Assembly (NCBI RefSeq): GCF_047638075.1
Contig: NZ_JBLJBV010000096.1
Location: 1-54,204 of the forward strand
Direction of reading: 5' to 3'
From: UBA6197 sp047638075
GTDB lineage: Bacteria; Pseudomonadota; Alphaproteobacteria; Rhodobacterales; Rhodobacteraceae
Length of the DNA: 54,204 bases
Shown here: positions 1-8,883 of the stretch, in pieces
Numbering within the stretch: position 1 is the stretch's first letter
Layout: each line of letters starts with the position of its first letter
Position numbers and translations under genes: made by a program
The notes under the pieces: generated by a model
Seen by the model: only the letters and a program-made list of their open reading frames with translations
Told to the model about the DNA's origin: nothing
The model's database searches: none

Positions 1-257
1 CTGCCGAGAACAGTCAAGCTGCATAAGCTGCGGTATCAATGGTACGGTTACGCTTCTTCTCCTATCGACTGGGATGATCGGCAGATAGGGCAAGGGAAGG
101 ACGAATGGAAAAGCTCGCATCGTAAAGGCTGCGAGCTTCAACATTTGCCGTCAGGGGCTGGGGCAGACAGCCCCCCACGCCACCCCCTTTGGGGGCGTCT
201 CCCCCCGAGAGTATTTTAGCCAAACAAAAGCATATGGTTTTATCAATCAGTTGCAGG
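1..257. other. intergenic region with hairpins
   Basis: No convincing gene lies here. Frame 1 is open from base 1 to a stop near 220 but has no start inside the window and runs through repeat DNA, so it could at most be the 3' end of a gene to the left. A perfect 9-bp inverted repeat, AAGCTCGCA (111-119) and TGCGAGCTT (130-138), could form a hairpin but has no T-run after it. A hairpin repeat element follows at 160-230. Confidence 0.5.
160..230 (+). repeat. intergenic hairpin repeat, copy 1 (GAGTATTTT family)
   Basis: The element consists of a hairpin GGGGC-AGACA-GCCCC (160-174), a second hairpin CCCCC-TTT-GGGGG (183-195), and a conserved tail CCCCCCGAGAGTATTTT (201-217) followed by CCAAACAAAAG to 230. 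The same architecture recurs at 20852-20924, and a shorter form occurs at 5965-6000. The T-rich tail after G/C hairpins suggests termination or mRNA 3'-end stabilisation. Here it lies beyond the stop of the minus-strand HAD gene. Confidence 0.6.
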
Positions 258-1136
258 TCAGCGTAGCAGGCTGATTGCGTAGGTTGGGTTTTGATGATGG
301 GCCGCTAGCCAGTCATTCAGCCGGGTCGGGTCCGGGTGATCAGCGCCGGGGCCGAAATGATCTGCGGCAATCCCGGCAGTAACGAAGACCGAGTCGAAGC
401 CTTCGCCTTGCGCGCCTGCGATATCGGTGTTGATCCCGTCGCCTATCGCGAGCACCCGCCCCTCATCAACACCACCCATCGCGGCAAGGCGGCGGCGGGC
501 GAGGTCGTAGATAGGCGGGTGGGGTTTACCGAAATAGAGCACCTGACCGCCCATTTCCTCGTAAAGTGCGGCCAGCGCGCCGGCGCAGTAAATGCGCCTG
601 TCGCCCATATCCACGACAAGATCGGGGTTGGCGCAAAGCATTGGCAAACCCAATGTTTTCGCCATCAGAAAGCGGGCGCGGTAATCATCGGGGGTTTCGG
701 TCATCTCGTCAAACGGGCCGGTGCAGACGATGCCGTCGGCCTGTTCCAGTGGGACACGTTCGATGGGCGGGGCATCGGCCCATTCGGTGGGGATATTGGT
801 GAAAAACCCATCATCCTTGTCGGGGCCCAGGTGCCAGACCTTGTGCCCGACAGCGCCTGCGAACATGGCGTCTTGCGCGGCATCACCTGACGAAACCACC
901 CCGTCCCACGCGTCGCGCGGCACGCCCAGCCGATCAAAGCTGGTGATGACGAAGGTCGCGGGCCGGGGGGCGTTGGTCAACAGCAGCACCTTGCCGCCCT
1001 TGGCACGAAATTGCTGCAATGCAGCAACAGCGTCCGGATAGGCTTTGACGCCGTTGTGCAGGCATCCCCAGAGGTCGCACAAGAGCGCGTCATAGGGCTG
1101 CGAGATGTCGGAAAGCGAGGCGATGATGCGGGTCAT
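258..1136 (-). CDS. HAD-IIA family sugar-phosphatase-like hydrolase (TIGR01459-like)
   Basis: A 292-residue cytoplasmic haloacid-dehalogenase superfamily protein of the NagD-like class IIA. Motif I is near residue 19 (LLCDLWGCLHNG), with the nucleophile Asp followed by L-W-G, as in the TIGR01459 subfamily, rather than the usual DxD. Motif II is the LLLTNAPR stretch near residue 52, and the C-terminal Mg-binding motif is GDGINTDIAGA near residue 232. The family removes phosphate from small phosphorylated metabolites, but the substrate of this subfamily is not established. The length is normal. It is a single gene separated by about 120 bp from the pyrophosphatase on the same strand, so co-transcription is possible but not shown. 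Confidence 0.85.
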   Translation of the reverse strand: MTRIIASLSDISQPYDALLCDLWGCLHNGVKAYPDAVAALQQFRAKGGKVLLLTNAPRPATFVITSFDRLGVPRDAWDGVVSSGDAAQDAMFAGAVGHKVWHLGPDKDDGFFTNIPTEWADAPPIERVPLEQADGIVCTGPFDEMTETPDDYRARFLMAKTLGLPMLCANPDLVVDMGDRRIYCAGALAALYEEMGGQVLYFGKPHPPIYDLARRRLAAMGGVDEGRVLAIGDGINTDIAGAQGEGFDSVFVTAGIAADHFGPGADHPDPTRLNDWLAAHHQNPTYAISLLR

Positions 1137-1258
1137 TGGGGTGTCTTTCTGGCTGAAATTACCGGTATGACATTCGTATGACTTGCGTATGACATCCGTG
1201 CATATGGCGAGGCGGCGGCGGGGCGGCCCAATGGCCCTGCCCCGCCGCCGTTTTTTGG

Positions 1259-2176
1259 TCAGAGTTTCAGCGCCGGGATGATTTGCTTTTTGCGGCTCAT
1301 CACGCCGGGCAGCACGACGGTGTCGCCGCTGACAGTGCAGGGAAACGACGCCTCGGCCAGGGATTTGACCAGATCATTCGGGACCAGCAGGGTTGCTTCC
1401 TCGTTCAGGATATCGACGATGAAGAGCAGGACCTGATCGGCGCCGTCCTGGGTGGCGACGGCGGGCATGGCGGCCATCAGCGCGGCCTTGCGGTCGAGCA
1501 GCACCTTGGGCGCGGTCGTTTCGAGAACCGAGACGCGTAGCTGTTTGCCCGCAACTTCGTATTCCTTGCTGTCCATGCGCAGCAGGTCAGCATCCGAGAA
1601 GGCCGAGACATCGGATTTGGCGGCGAAGAGCTCTGCCGAGAAGGTGGCGATGTCGACGCCCAGATCAGCGGCGAGGCTTTCAGCGACGGCGCGGTCATGG
1701 GCGGTGGTGGTGGGCGAGCGGAAGGCAAGCGTGTCCGACAGGATGCAGGTCAGCATCGCGCCTTTGATCGCGCGGGGGGCGCGCGCCAGATCAGCGCCGA
1801 TCAGGTCATGCATGATGGTCGCGGTGCAGGCCAGCGGGCGGATGGTCACATCGATCGGGGTTTTGGTCTTGAGGCCGCCGACCAGCATGTGGTGGTCGAT
1901 GATCGCCAGGATCTTCGCGTCATTGATCGAGGGCGGCAGTTCGGCGGGGTTGTTGGTATCGACGATGACGCAGGTGTCATCGGCCGTCACGTCAGAGATG
2001 ATTTCCGGTTTCGGCAGATCCCAGTGGCGCAGCATGAAGGCCGCTTCGGTATTGGGTTCGCCCAAAAGGACGGGGCGGGCCGGGGTGCCCTTTACCTCGG
2101 TCAGATACCAGGCCCAGATGATGGGCGAACCGGTGGCATCGGTGTCGGGGGATTTATGGCCAAGAACCTGAATCAT
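1259..2176 (-). CDS. ppaC: manganese-dependent inorganic pyrophosphatase (family II)
   Basis: Hydrolyses pyrophosphate to two phosphates in the cytoplasm, pulling biosynthetic reactions forward. The 305-residue protein has the family II (DHH superfamily) signatures in order: GHKSPDTDA at the N terminus, a metal-binding D in VDTNN, the DHH motif in IIDHHMLVGG, and the C-terminal SRKKQIIPAL motif that binds pyrophosphate. The start chosen is the ATG giving MIQVLGHKSPDTDA, because the enzyme normally begins just before the GHxxPDTDA motif and a GAAGG-like site lies upstream. The reading frame stays open for 20 more codons, but those look non-conserved. Confidence 0.93.
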   Translation of the reverse strand: MIQVLGHKSPDTDATGSPIIWAWYLTEVKGTPARPVLLGEPNTEAAFMLRHWDLPKPEIISDVTADDTCVIVDTNNPAELPPSINDAKILAIIDHHMLVGGLKTKTPIDVTIRPLACTATIMHDLIGADLARAPRAIKGAMLTCILSDTLAFRSPTTTAHDRAVAESLAADLGVDIATFSAELFAAKSDVSAFSDADLLRMDSKEYEVAGKQLRVSVLETTAPKVLLDRKAALMAAMPAVATQDGADQVLLFIVDILNEEATLLVPNDLVKSLAEASFPCTVSGDTVVLPGVMSRKKQIIPALKL

Positions 2177-2257
2177 TTGGGTGCCTTCGGATAAGTGGGT
2201 TTGGCGCCTTATAGGCGCTGTGAGGGGGGTTGTCATCCCGAGGTTGCGGGGGATGGG

Positions 2258-3259
2258 TCAGGGTATGGGCAGCGGTGTGAGGGTAAAGCCCGCCTCGGCC
2301 AGCAGATCCAGCAACCCGCCCTGCCCCGAGAGGTGCAGCGCACCAGCGGCCAGCACCACCGGGCCATCGGTCAGCGCCGCTTCGATCACCGGCAGCCAGG
2401 CACGGTTGCGCCGCAGCATCAGGATTTCTTCCGAGAGGGCAAATTGCGCGGCGACCTGCGCGGGGGAAAGACCCGAGTTTTCAAGGGCGTCATGGCGCGA
2501 GAATTCCCAGATCAGGCGGGGTTGCTGGGCAAAATAGGCATCGGCCAGCGTGGCAGTGTAGTCATCGGCGTGCTCGGCCATGGGCAGGGTCGACAAAATC
2601 ATCTCGATCTGGGCGGATTCGGGGATGGTGCTGAACAGGGTAAAGACGGTGTCATAGGGTTCAAGCGCGCGGATCGTCAGGCCACGGGCAAGGGCGGCCT
2701 CCATCACCGCGTCATCAAGGCCACGCGCGCCGGCGGCGGCCTCGGCCATGGCACAGGGCGACAGGACAAGGGTGACGGCGGCATACCAGGGCTGAAACTT
2801 GGCCCCCAGAAAGGCAGGGATGGCGCGGGCCTGAAACGCGGTTTTGAGACGGTCCCATTCGGGTTTGGCCATCCGTTCAGGCAGGGTTGCACCGGTGGTG
2901 AACAACAGCGTGGGGTTGCTGCTGGCCGCGGCCTTTAGGGCGGCCTGTTCGTCTGGACCCGCCTCGACCAGCAGGGTCTTGGCATGGTCCAGATGCGGCG
3001 AAAGGGCAGTCAGCGTGGCGGCGTGACGCGGATCTGCAAAGTGGTAAGTGCCCAGCAACACAAGGGCCTGATCGCCGCGGACAGCCCGCCAGAGAAGGCC
3101 GCGGGCATAGGGGGCAGCGTCGGCCCTGGCGGCAAGCTGGGCCTGGGTTTCGGCGGGAAGGCGGGCAAAGAGGTTTTCGCCGGCACAGCCCGCCTGCACC
3201 TGCGGCGCGGTCAGCATAAACGCCGCAATCAGCCCGATGAAACCCCGTGAAACCCACAT
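2258..3259 (-). CDS. TraB/GumN family protein
   Basis: A 333-residue protein with a signal peptide (MWVSRGFIGLIAAFMLT, cleavage near VQAGC), so it is probably exported. It carries the TraB/GumN hallmark LLGTYHFADPRH near residue 70 and a C-terminal GALHLSGQGG motif. The GxxH pairs resemble the metal-binding residues of the wider Tiki/TraB fold. The family is often described as a putative metalloprotease, but its bacterial role is unproven. The start at 3259 is preferred over upstream starts because it gives a clean signal peptide. It is divergent from groES, with about 190 bp between the starts holding the groESL promoter. Confidence 0.82.
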   Translation of the reverse strand: MWVSRGFIGLIAAFMLTAPQVQAGCAGENLFARLPAETQAQLAARADAAPYARGLLWRAVRGDQALVLLGTYHFADPRHAATLTALSPHLDHAKTLLVEAGPDEQAALKAAASSNPTLLFTTGATLPERMAKPEWDRLKTAFQARAIPAFLGAKFQPWYAAVTLVLSPCAMAEAAAGARGLDDAVMEAALARGLTIRALEPYDTVFTLFSTIPESAQIEMILSTLPMAEHADDYTATLADAYFAQQPRLIWEFSRHDALENSGLSPAQVAAQFALSEEILMLRRNRAWLPVIEAALTDGPVVLAAGALHLSGQGGLLDLLAEAGFTLTPLPIP

Positions 3260-3350
3260 GCCCGCCGTGCCCCTTCTGGCTACCGTGAGCCAAACCCTGC
3301 CACGTTGCGCGCGCTTATCCAAGGGCGCGACATTTTTAGCGTCTGGCCTG

Positions 3351-3379
3351 TTGACACCGTGGGATGGGTTGCTTAGATC
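3351..3379 (+). promoter_or_regulatory. predicted groESL promoter
   Basis: A consensus -35 box TTGACA (3351-3356) is followed after 16-17 bp by TTAGAT/TAGATC near 3373-3379 as a possible -10 box. The CIRCE operator starts 9 bp further on, where bound HrcA would block transcription. The -10 is the weaker part of the call. Confidence 0.5.
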
Positions 3380-3387
3380 ACCGGCTG

Positions 3388-3414
3388 TTGGCACTCACTG
3401 ATAACGAGTGCCAA
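3388..3414 (+). promoter_or_regulatory. CIRCE operator (HrcA-binding site)
   Basis: A perfect inverted repeat TTGGCACTC-N9-GAGTGCCAA. It differs from the consensus TTAGCACTC-N9-GAGTGCTAA at only one base per arm, and that change is compensated. CIRCE upstream of groESL is the classic HrcA heat-shock repressor site. It lies 37 bp before the groES ATG, so repression at the promoter or within the leader is expected. Confidence 0.95.
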
Positions 3415-3451
3415 TACCATTCAACCTGGAATCTCAAGGGAGTGTTACCAG

Positions 3452-3739
3452 ATGGCATTCAAACCGCTGCATGACCGAGTGCTGGTCCGCCGCGTCGAAA
3501 GCGACGAAAAGACCAAGGGCGGGCTGATCATCCCCGATAGCGCAAAAGAAAAACCCGCAGAGGCCGAAGTTGTGGCCTGTGGCGAGGGTGCGCGCAAAGA
3601 TTCGGGCGAGCTGATCGCAATGTCGGTGAAACCCGGCGACAAGGTGCTGTTCGGCAAATGGTCGGGCACCGAAGTCACGATCGACGGCGAAGAGCTGCTG
3701 ATCATGAAGGAAAGCGACATTCTGGGCATTCTGGCCTGA
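3452..3739 (+). CDS. groES: co-chaperonin GroES
   Basis: A 95-residue 10-kDa chaperonin. It forms the heptameric lid of the GroEL chamber and closes it during ATP-driven folding. The N terminus FKPLHDRVLVRRV, the mobile-loop region (ESDEKTKGGLIIPDSAKEK) and the C-terminal LLIMKESDILGIL are all typical, and the length is standard. AGGGAG lies 9 bp before the ATG. It is the first gene of the groES-groEL operon, with 46 bp to groEL, and is under CIRCE control. Confidence 0.98.
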   Translation: MAFKPLHDRVLVRRVESDEKTKGGLIIPDSAKEKPAEAEVVACGEGARKDSGELIAMSVKPGDKVLFGKWSGTEVTIDGEELLIMKESDILGILA

Positions 3740-3785
3740 GACTGCGCGCCTTTTAACGAAATTCAGACATACCAGGAGCTAGCAA

Positions 3786-5426
3786 ATGGCAGCCAAGGAC
3801 GTCAAATTCTCGACCGATGCCCGTGACCGTATGCTCAAGGGCGTCAACATCCTGGCCGATGCGGTCAAGGTGACGCTGGGCCCGAAAGGCCGCAACGTGG
3901 TCATCGACAAATCCTACGGCGCGCCGCGCATCACCAAAGACGGTGTGACGGTCGCCAAGGAAATCGAACTGTCGGACAAGTTCGAAAACATGGGCGCGCA
4001 GATGGTGAAGGAAGTCGCTTCGCGCACCAATGACGAAGCCGGCGACGGCACCACCACCGCGACCGTGCTGGCCCAGGCCATCATCCGTGAGGGCCTGAAG
4101 GCCGTGGCCGCCGGGATGAACCCGATGGACCTGAAGCGTGGCATCGACCAGGCCGTGACCAAGGTTGTGGACGCGATCAAGGCGGCTTCGCGCCCGGTCA
4201 AAGACAGCGACGAAGTGGCGCAGGTTGGCACCATTTCGGCCAACGGCGAAACCTTTATCGGCCAGCACATCGCACATGCGATGCAAAAGGTCGGCAACGA
4301 GGGTGTGATCACCGTCGAAGAAAACAAGGGCATGGAAACCGAGGTTGAAGTCGTCGAAGGGATGCAGTTCGACCGTGGCTACCTCAGCCCCTATTTCGTG
4401 ACAAACCCCGACAAGATGGTTGCCGATCTGGAAGACTGTCTGATCCTGCTGCACGAAAAGAAACTTTCGTCGCTGCAGCCGATGGTGCCGCTGCTGGAAT
4501 CGGTGATCCAAAGCCAAAAGCCGCTGCTGATCATCTCGGAAGACGTCGAAGGCGAAGCCCTGGCGACGCTGGTGGTGAACAAACTGCGCGGCGGGCTGAA
4601 AATTGCTGCCGTGAAGGCACCGGGCTTTGGCGATCGTCGCAAGGCAATGCTGCAAGACCTCGCGATTCTGACCGGTGGTCAGGTGATCTCGGAAGATCTG
4701 GGCATGAAGCTGGAAAACGTCGGCATGGACATGCTGGGCACTGCCAAGAAAGTCACGATCACCAAAGACACCACCACGATCGTGGACGGTGCCGGTGAGA
4801 AGGCCGAAATCGAGGCGCGCGTCAGCCAGATCCGCACCCAGATCGAAGAGACCACCAGCGACTACGACAAGGAAAAGCTGCAAGAGCGCGTGGCCAAACT
4901 GGCTGGCGGCGTTGCGGTAATCCGCGTTGGCGGGATGACCGAAGTCGAAGTGAAAGAGCGCAAGGACCGTGTCGATGACGCGCTGAACGCGACCCGTGCG
5001 GCCGTTCAGGAAGGCATCGTCGTGGGTGGCGGTGTTGCACTGGTGCAGGCCGGCAAGGTACTGGAAGGCCTGAAAGGCGATAATGCCGATCAGTCTGCCG
5101 GGATCGTGATCGTCAAGCGCGCGCTGGAAGCGCCGCTGCGTCAGATTGCTGACAACGCTGGCGTCGATGGCGCCGTGGTGGCTGGCAAGGTGCGCGAAAG
5201 TGACGACGTGACCTTTGGCTTCAACGCGCAGACCGAAGAATATGGCGACATGTTCAAATTCGGCGTAATTGACCCGGCGAAAGTCACCCGCACCGCGCTG
5301 GAAGACGCCGCCTCTATCGCGGGTCTGCTGATCACCACCGAAGCAATGGTGGCCGAAAAGCCCGAGCCCAAAGGCGCTGCTGGCGGCGGCATGCCCGACA
5401 TGGGCGGCATGGGCGGCATGATGTAA
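3786..5426 (+). CDS. groEL: chaperonin GroEL
   Basis: A 546-residue 60-kDa chaperonin that forms the double-ring ATP-driven folding chamber. The N terminus AAKDVKFSTDARDRM, the ATP-binding VTLGPKGRNVV and the catalytic GDGTTTATVLA segment are intact. The C terminus ends in the usual flexible Gly-Met tail (GGMPDMGGMGGMM). An AGGAG site lies 8 bp before the ATG. A strong intrinsic terminator follows the stop. Alphaproteobacteria often carry several groEL copies; this one has the CIRCE site and groES expected of the main housekeeping copy. Confidence 0.98.
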   Translation: MAAKDVKFSTDARDRMLKGVNILADAVKVTLGPKGRNVVIDKSYGAPRITKDGVTVAKEIELSDKFENMGAQMVKEVASRTNDEAGDGTTTATVLAQAIIREGLKAVAAGMNPMDLKRGIDQAVTKVVDAIKAASRPVKDSDEVAQVGTISANGETFIGQHIAHAMQKVGNEGVITVEENKGMETEVEVVEGMQFDRGYLSPYFVTNPDKMVADLEDCLILLHEKKLSSLQPMVPLLESVIQSQKPLLIISEDVEGEALATLVVNKLRGGLKIAAVKAPGFGDRRKAMLQDLAILTGGQVISEDLGMKLENVGMDMLGTAKKVTITKDTTTIVDGAGEKAEIEARVSQIRTQIEETTSDYDKEKLQERVAKLAGGVAVIRVGGMTEVEVKERKDRVDDALNATRAAVQEGIVVGGGVALVQAGKVLEGLKGDNADQSAGIVIVKRALEAPLRQIADNAGVDGAVVAGKVRESDDVTFGFNAQTEEYGDMFKFGVIDPAKVTRTALEDAASIAGLLITTEAMVAEKPEPKGAAGGGMPDMGGMGGMM

Positions 5427-5450
5427 TCTGCCCCCGGACCCAGACAGTGG

Positions 5451-5477
5451 AAAGGGCGCCTACGGGCGCCCTTTTTC
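5451..5477 (+). terminator. intrinsic terminator of groESL
   Basis: A 10-bp perfect stem AAAGGGCGCC-TACG-GGCGCCCTTT (5451-5474) is followed by a T-run. It begins 25 bp after the groEL stop. Confidence 0.92.
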
Positions 5478-5676
5478 ATGCGCGAATGGCAAAAGCCCGC
5501 CGCCTTTCGCAGGTAAGCACAGGCAGAGCTTGCATGATTCGCCAAAATGGTGCATATGGATCATGCGACGCTATCTCTATCGACCTTCTGTTTCCTCACG
5601 GTTCAGTTCTCGATCTTGATCTGACAGAGCCGGGCTACCGCGATTTTGTGGGTGGCAATGAACAGGAGTAAACACG

Positions 5677-5883
5677 ATGGCCAAGGGCACCGTGAAATGG
5701 TTTAATGCTACCAAAGGCTTCGGCTTTATCGCCCCGGAAGGCGGCAACCGTGACGTGTTCGTGCACGTTTCGGCGCTGGAGCGCGCAGGCATCCGCCAGC
5801 TGGACGACGGTCAAGCCGTAACGTTCGACATCGAAGCCGGCCGTGATGGCCGCGAGTCGGCAACGAACCTCGCGCTGGCCTGA
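5677..5883 (+). CDS. cold-shock domain protein (CspA family)
   Basis: A 68-residue single-domain nucleic-acid-binding protein that acts as an RNA chaperone. It has the RNA-binding motifs RNP1 (KGFGFIAP, residues 14-21) and RNP2 (VFVHVSAL, residues 27-34). The start is supported by AGGAGT 8 bp upstream. About 200 bp of non-coding sequence separates it from the groEL terminator, which fits the long structured 5' leader typical of cold-shock mRNAs, although no specific cold box was recognised. It has its own terminator. Confidence 0.95.
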   Translation: MAKGTVKWFNATKGFGFIAPEGGNRDVFVHVSALERAGIRQLDDGQAVTFDIEAGRDGRESATNLALA

Positions 5884-5907
5884 TTTCGTCAGGTAGGAAT
5901 TCGGATC

Positions 5908-5932
5908 AGGGCGCCTTTTGGGCGCCCTTTTT
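5908..5932 (+). terminator. intrinsic terminator of the csp gene
   Basis: A perfect 8-bp stem AGGGCGCC-TTTTG-GGCGCCCT is followed by TTTT. It begins 24 bp after the csp stop. The stem is almost the same sequence as the groESL terminator. Confidence 0.9.
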
Positions 5933-6322
5933 CATGCCCGGCAGTAGCGCATCGGGCACCGCCCGGAGCCTCCGGCGGGAGTATTTTTACCAAAAAAAAG
6001 CCAGGAGGAATGCTGCACCCCGTGAATGTAGCGGTGCGCTGGCGGGCCATTGAAAAGGCACCACCAGCGCTGGCGAAGGCTGGGCGGGCGATGATCATGG
6101 CGTTGATGAAGATAACGGGCGGCCGGCGTATCTGGCCTGTGCCTTGCGGCGTCTGGGCTGCATCAGGTGGCCCGAACCGGGGCCCCGACAACCGCGCACA
6201 ATAGTGGGAACTATCTGGCAGTTGAAGATGGGGCACGGGGCGGGCGGCCCGATTACGGCCAAGGGCCACAAGCAGGTCAAACAGCTACGATCCGGCACAG
6301 CGATGACGCAACAGGTGCCGCG
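5933..6322. other. intergenic region without a clear gene
   Basis: About 390 bp lie between the csp terminator and the stop of the ABC permease. A repeat element sits at 5965-6000. Open frames on both strands (for example a minus frame over 5889-6269 and a short plus frame 6010-6204) lack recognisable family features, good ribosome sites or consistent codon use. I see no supported gene, though a decayed one cannot be excluded. Confidence 0.5.
5965..6000 (+). repeat. intergenic hairpin repeat, copy 3 (short form)
   Basis: A short hairpin CCGGA-GCC-TCCGG is followed by GGCGGGAGTATTTTTACC (5974-5991) and an A-run ending AAAG. It shares the GAGTATTTT-NN-CCAAA-type tail of the longer copies at 160-230 and 20852-20924 but has only one hairpin. 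Confidence 0.5.
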
Positions 6323-7315
6323 TCATCCAAAGTAGCGAACGCGCAGCGCGTCAATCGCCACGGCGATGAAGATCATCATGCCGCCGATCATTCCGACATA
6401 GAACGACGGCACATTGATGATTGCGAGTCCGACCTGAATGACCGTCAACAGCAGGACGCCGCCCAGTACCCCCCAGGTATTGCCACGCCCACCAAACACG
6501 CTGACGCCGCCGATGATTGGGGCCGCGATGGCGTAGAGCAGATAGCTTGCCCCCTGGTTCGAGGTGATCGCCATTTGCCACGATGCCAGCAAAAAGCCCG
6601 CAAGCGCCGCCAGAAAGCCCGAGATCGTGTAGGTGATGATCTTGACCCGGTCGACCCGTATACCGGCCGAACTGGAGGCCACCGGATTGCCACCCACGGC
6701 ATAGACCGACCGGCCAAGAACGGTCCGGCGCAGAACCACGCCCATCACGGTCAGCGCAAGCAGAAAGACGATCGGCATCAGCGGCCAGCCGCCGATGGTG
6801 GCCTGACCGATCCAGACATAGCCATCGGCCAGGTTGGTCAGCGTTCTACCTTGGGTCAGCGCCAGTAGCGCGCCCTGCAGGATGATCATCATCGCCAATG
6901 TCTCGATCAATGAGACCATCTTCAGTTTGGTGATGCACAGGCCGTTGAAAAACCCGATCAGCGTGCCGGTCAGCAGCCCGATCAGTGTGGCGATGAACCA
7001 GGGCAGTCCGAGGTCGGAATAGGCAAGCGCCCCCACGGCTGCCGAAAACCCGGCATTAGCCGGAATCGACAGGTCAATTTCCGCCACCAGCAGCGGTAGC
7101 GCGACCGCAAGGCCCAGCATCCCCAGAACCGTCGCCTGCACCATCACGTTTTGCAAGTTGAAGATGGTCAGGAAGAAATCGTTGAAAGCGCCAAAAATCG
7201 CCACCAGGGCAATCAGCCAGATCCAGACGACGTTGTGCAAAACCCAGCCAAAGACTGCGTGGCGGGTGATACCGGATGCCGGGGCTGCCGTATCGTTAGC
7301 GGTTGCGTTGCTCAT
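6323..7315 (-). CDS. ribose-type sugar ABC transporter permease
   Basis: A 330-residue inner-membrane permease of the RbsC/XylH/AraH type (BPD_transp_2 fold), with about eight to ten hydrophobic segments. The characteristic GLAVALPLLVAEIDLSIPAN region is near residue 75, and the cytoplasmic GRSVYAVGGNPVASSSAGIR loop, which contacts the ATPase, is near residue 200. It would carry an intact sugar or polyol across the membrane with the ATPase and binding protein encoded just upstream. The start chosen (MSNATAND) has AGGAGG 7 bp upstream. An alternative ATG at 7348 overlaps the ATPase stop as ATGA and would add 11 residues. It is the last gene of the transporter operon. Confidence 0.92.
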   Translation of the reverse strand: MSNATANDTAAPASGITRHAVFGWVLHNVVWIWLIALVAIFGAFNDFFLTIFNLQNVMVQATVLGMLGLAVALPLLVAEIDLSIPANAGFSAAVGALAYSDLGLPWFIATLIGLLTGTLIGFFNGLCITKLKMVSLIETLAMMIILQGALLALTQGRTLTNLADGYVWIGQATIGGWPLMPIVFLLALTVMGVVLRRTVLGRSVYAVGGNPVASSSAGIRVDRVKIITYTISGFLAALAGFLLASWQMAITSNQGASYLLYAIAAPIIGGVSVFGGRGNTWGVLGGVLLLTVIQVGLAIINVPSFYVGMIGGMMIFIAVAIDALRVRYFG

Positions 7316-7344
7316 TGCCGAGCCTCCTGTCTTAACGGTTTGCG

Positions 7345-8856
7345 TCATGCCTGCACCGATGCGCGCAGACGCTCGACGGTGATGTCCCTGCCGGTCAGCA
7401 TTTCCCTGATATCGCCCTGATCAAAAACGCACACCCGGTCAACGGCGCGCACCAATTCATCAGTGTCGGTCGAGACGATGATGACCGAAACGCCGGTATC
7501 TGAAAGCTCATCAATGATGCGCAGCACATCCTGTTTCACACCCACGTCAATGCCGCGGGTGGGTTCGTCGACGATCAGCAGGCGCGGATTGGTGGCCAGC
7601 ACACGGCCCAGACACACTTTTTGCTGATTGCCACCGCTAAGCGTATCTACAGCATAGTCCGGGCTGGGCGCTTTGACGTCCATGGCGTCGAAATAACGTG
7701 TAATGACCGAGGCTTCTGCCCCGCGGTCAATGAAGCCGAATTTTGTGCGCGCCGGCAGCGAGGAAAGGGCGATATTCGCGCCGATCGACATCTGGCCAAC
7801 CGCGCCATCCTTGCGGCGGTCATCCGACAGATAGGCAATGCCCGCCTTGATGGCGGCGTAGGGATTGGCCGGCAGGCCGCCGGTTTTCCCCTCCAGCATG
7901 ATCGTGCCCGTCGCCGGGTTCAGGCCAAAGATTGCGCGGGCAAGTTCTTTTGCACCCGCACCCGGCAGCCCGGTGAACCCCACCACTTCGCCCGGCGCGA
8001 TATCAAGCGCCTTGACCGAAAGATGCCGTCCCCGCACGTCGCGCACCGAAACTGTAGCCGCTTTGCCGCTGTGATCGCGGCGCTTGCGCTGAAAGAGTGC
8101 GAGACCCCGGCCCAATACCAGTTCGCTTAGCTGTTCAGAGGACATCGCCCCTACATCTTCTGAGCCTCCCGCAAGGCTGCCATCGCGCAAGACCGAAACC
8201 GCGTCACAGATTTCCAGGATCTCGTCATTGTAATGCGAGATGAAAATAAAAGTGACGCCCTCGGATTTCAGCCGCCGCATGAAATCAAACAGGACCTTGC
8301 GGTCGGCCACGGTCAGCGCGGCCGTTGGTTCATCCAGAATGATGACTTTGCCGCCCGAGAACATGGCACGCAGAATATTCAGCTTGCGCCGCGCCACCGC
8401 ATCAAGCCGCCCTGCGGTTGCCTCGGCGGGAATACCCGAGCCGTCCAGCATCCGCGCCGCATCACTGCGCAGTTTCTTCCAGTCGACAAGGCCGCCGCGC
8501 GTGGGCCAGATACCCAGCATCAGGTTTTCGGCGGCCGTCATGTTGTCGATGATCATCGGTTCCTGCGTCACCAGAAAAACGCCGGCCTCTTCCATCGACT
8601 TCACATCGACATGCGCAAGCGGGGTGCCGTCCATGATGATCCGGCCTGATGTAGGCGCGCGCTGACCGGAAATGATATTGACCAGCGTCGATTTTCCCGC
8701 ACCGTTTTCACCCAAAAGACCATGGATCGTTCCACGCCGGATCTTCATCGAAACGCCGCGCAGTGCCTTGACCGGCCCATAGATTTTCGCAACGTTCTCT
8801 ATTTCAAGAACGGCATCCGCCATGGCGGGCCGTGTGCGCGGGTCATGCATCGCCAT
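7345..8856 (-). CDS. ribose-type sugar ABC transporter ATP-binding protein (two-domain)
   Basis: A 503-residue RbsA/XylG/MglA-like protein with two tandem ATPase domains that energises sugar import. Domain 1 has Walker A GENGAGKST, a signature FSGGK in place of the usual LSGGQ, and Walker B VIILDEPTA. Domain 2 has the usual degenerate Walker A (GLPGAGAKEL), signature LSGGNQQK and Walker B LLIVDEPTRGIDVG. The start at 8856 is chosen for the GGTGGAG site 8 bp upstream; the longer frame would need a GTG. Its stop overlaps an alternative permease start. A hairpin separates it from the upstream binding-protein gene. Confidence 0.93.
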   Translation of the reverse strand: MAMHDPRTRPAMADAVLEIENVAKIYGPVKALRGVSMKIRRGTIHGLLGENGAGKSTLVNIISGQRAPTSGRIIMDGTPLAHVDVKSMEEAGVFLVTQEPMIIDNMTAAENLMLGIWPTRGGLVDWKKLRSDAARMLDGSGIPAEATAGRLDAVARRKLNILRAMFSGGKVIILDEPTAALTVADRKVLFDFMRRLKSEGVTFIFISHYNDEILEICDAVSVLRDGSLAGGSEDVGAMSSEQLSELVLGRGLALFQRKRRDHSGKAATVSVRDVRGRHLSVKALDIAPGEVVGFTGLPGAGAKELARAIFGLNPATGTIMLEGKTGGLPANPYAAIKAGIAYLSDDRRKDGAVGQMSIGANIALSSLPARTKFGFIDRGAEASVITRYFDAMDVKAPSPDYAVDTLSGGNQQKVCLGRVLATNPRLLIVDEPTRGIDVGVKQDVLRIIDELSDTGVSVIIVSTDTDELVRAVDRVCVFDQGDIREMLTGRDITVERLRASVQA

Positions 8857-8883
8857 TTTGGTTCTCTCCACCTTTTAGAAAGA

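Noticed and set aside
1..220. An open frame from the left window edge
   Set aside because: It has no start in the window, passes through hairpins and repeat DNA, and no family was recognised; only a weak possibility of a gene end.
3753..4883. A 376-residue open frame antisense to groEL
   Set aside because: It is a high-GC shadow of a certain gene; it is His/Asp-rich without family features or a ribosome site.
5360..5425. Short tandem repeats at the groEL 3' end
   Set aside because: This is the normal Gly-Met-rich C-terminal tail of GroEL, not a DNA repeat element.
5889..6269. A 126-residue minus-strand frame after the cold-shock gene
   Set aside because: It runs through the csp terminator and the repeat element, with no ribosome site or known pattern.
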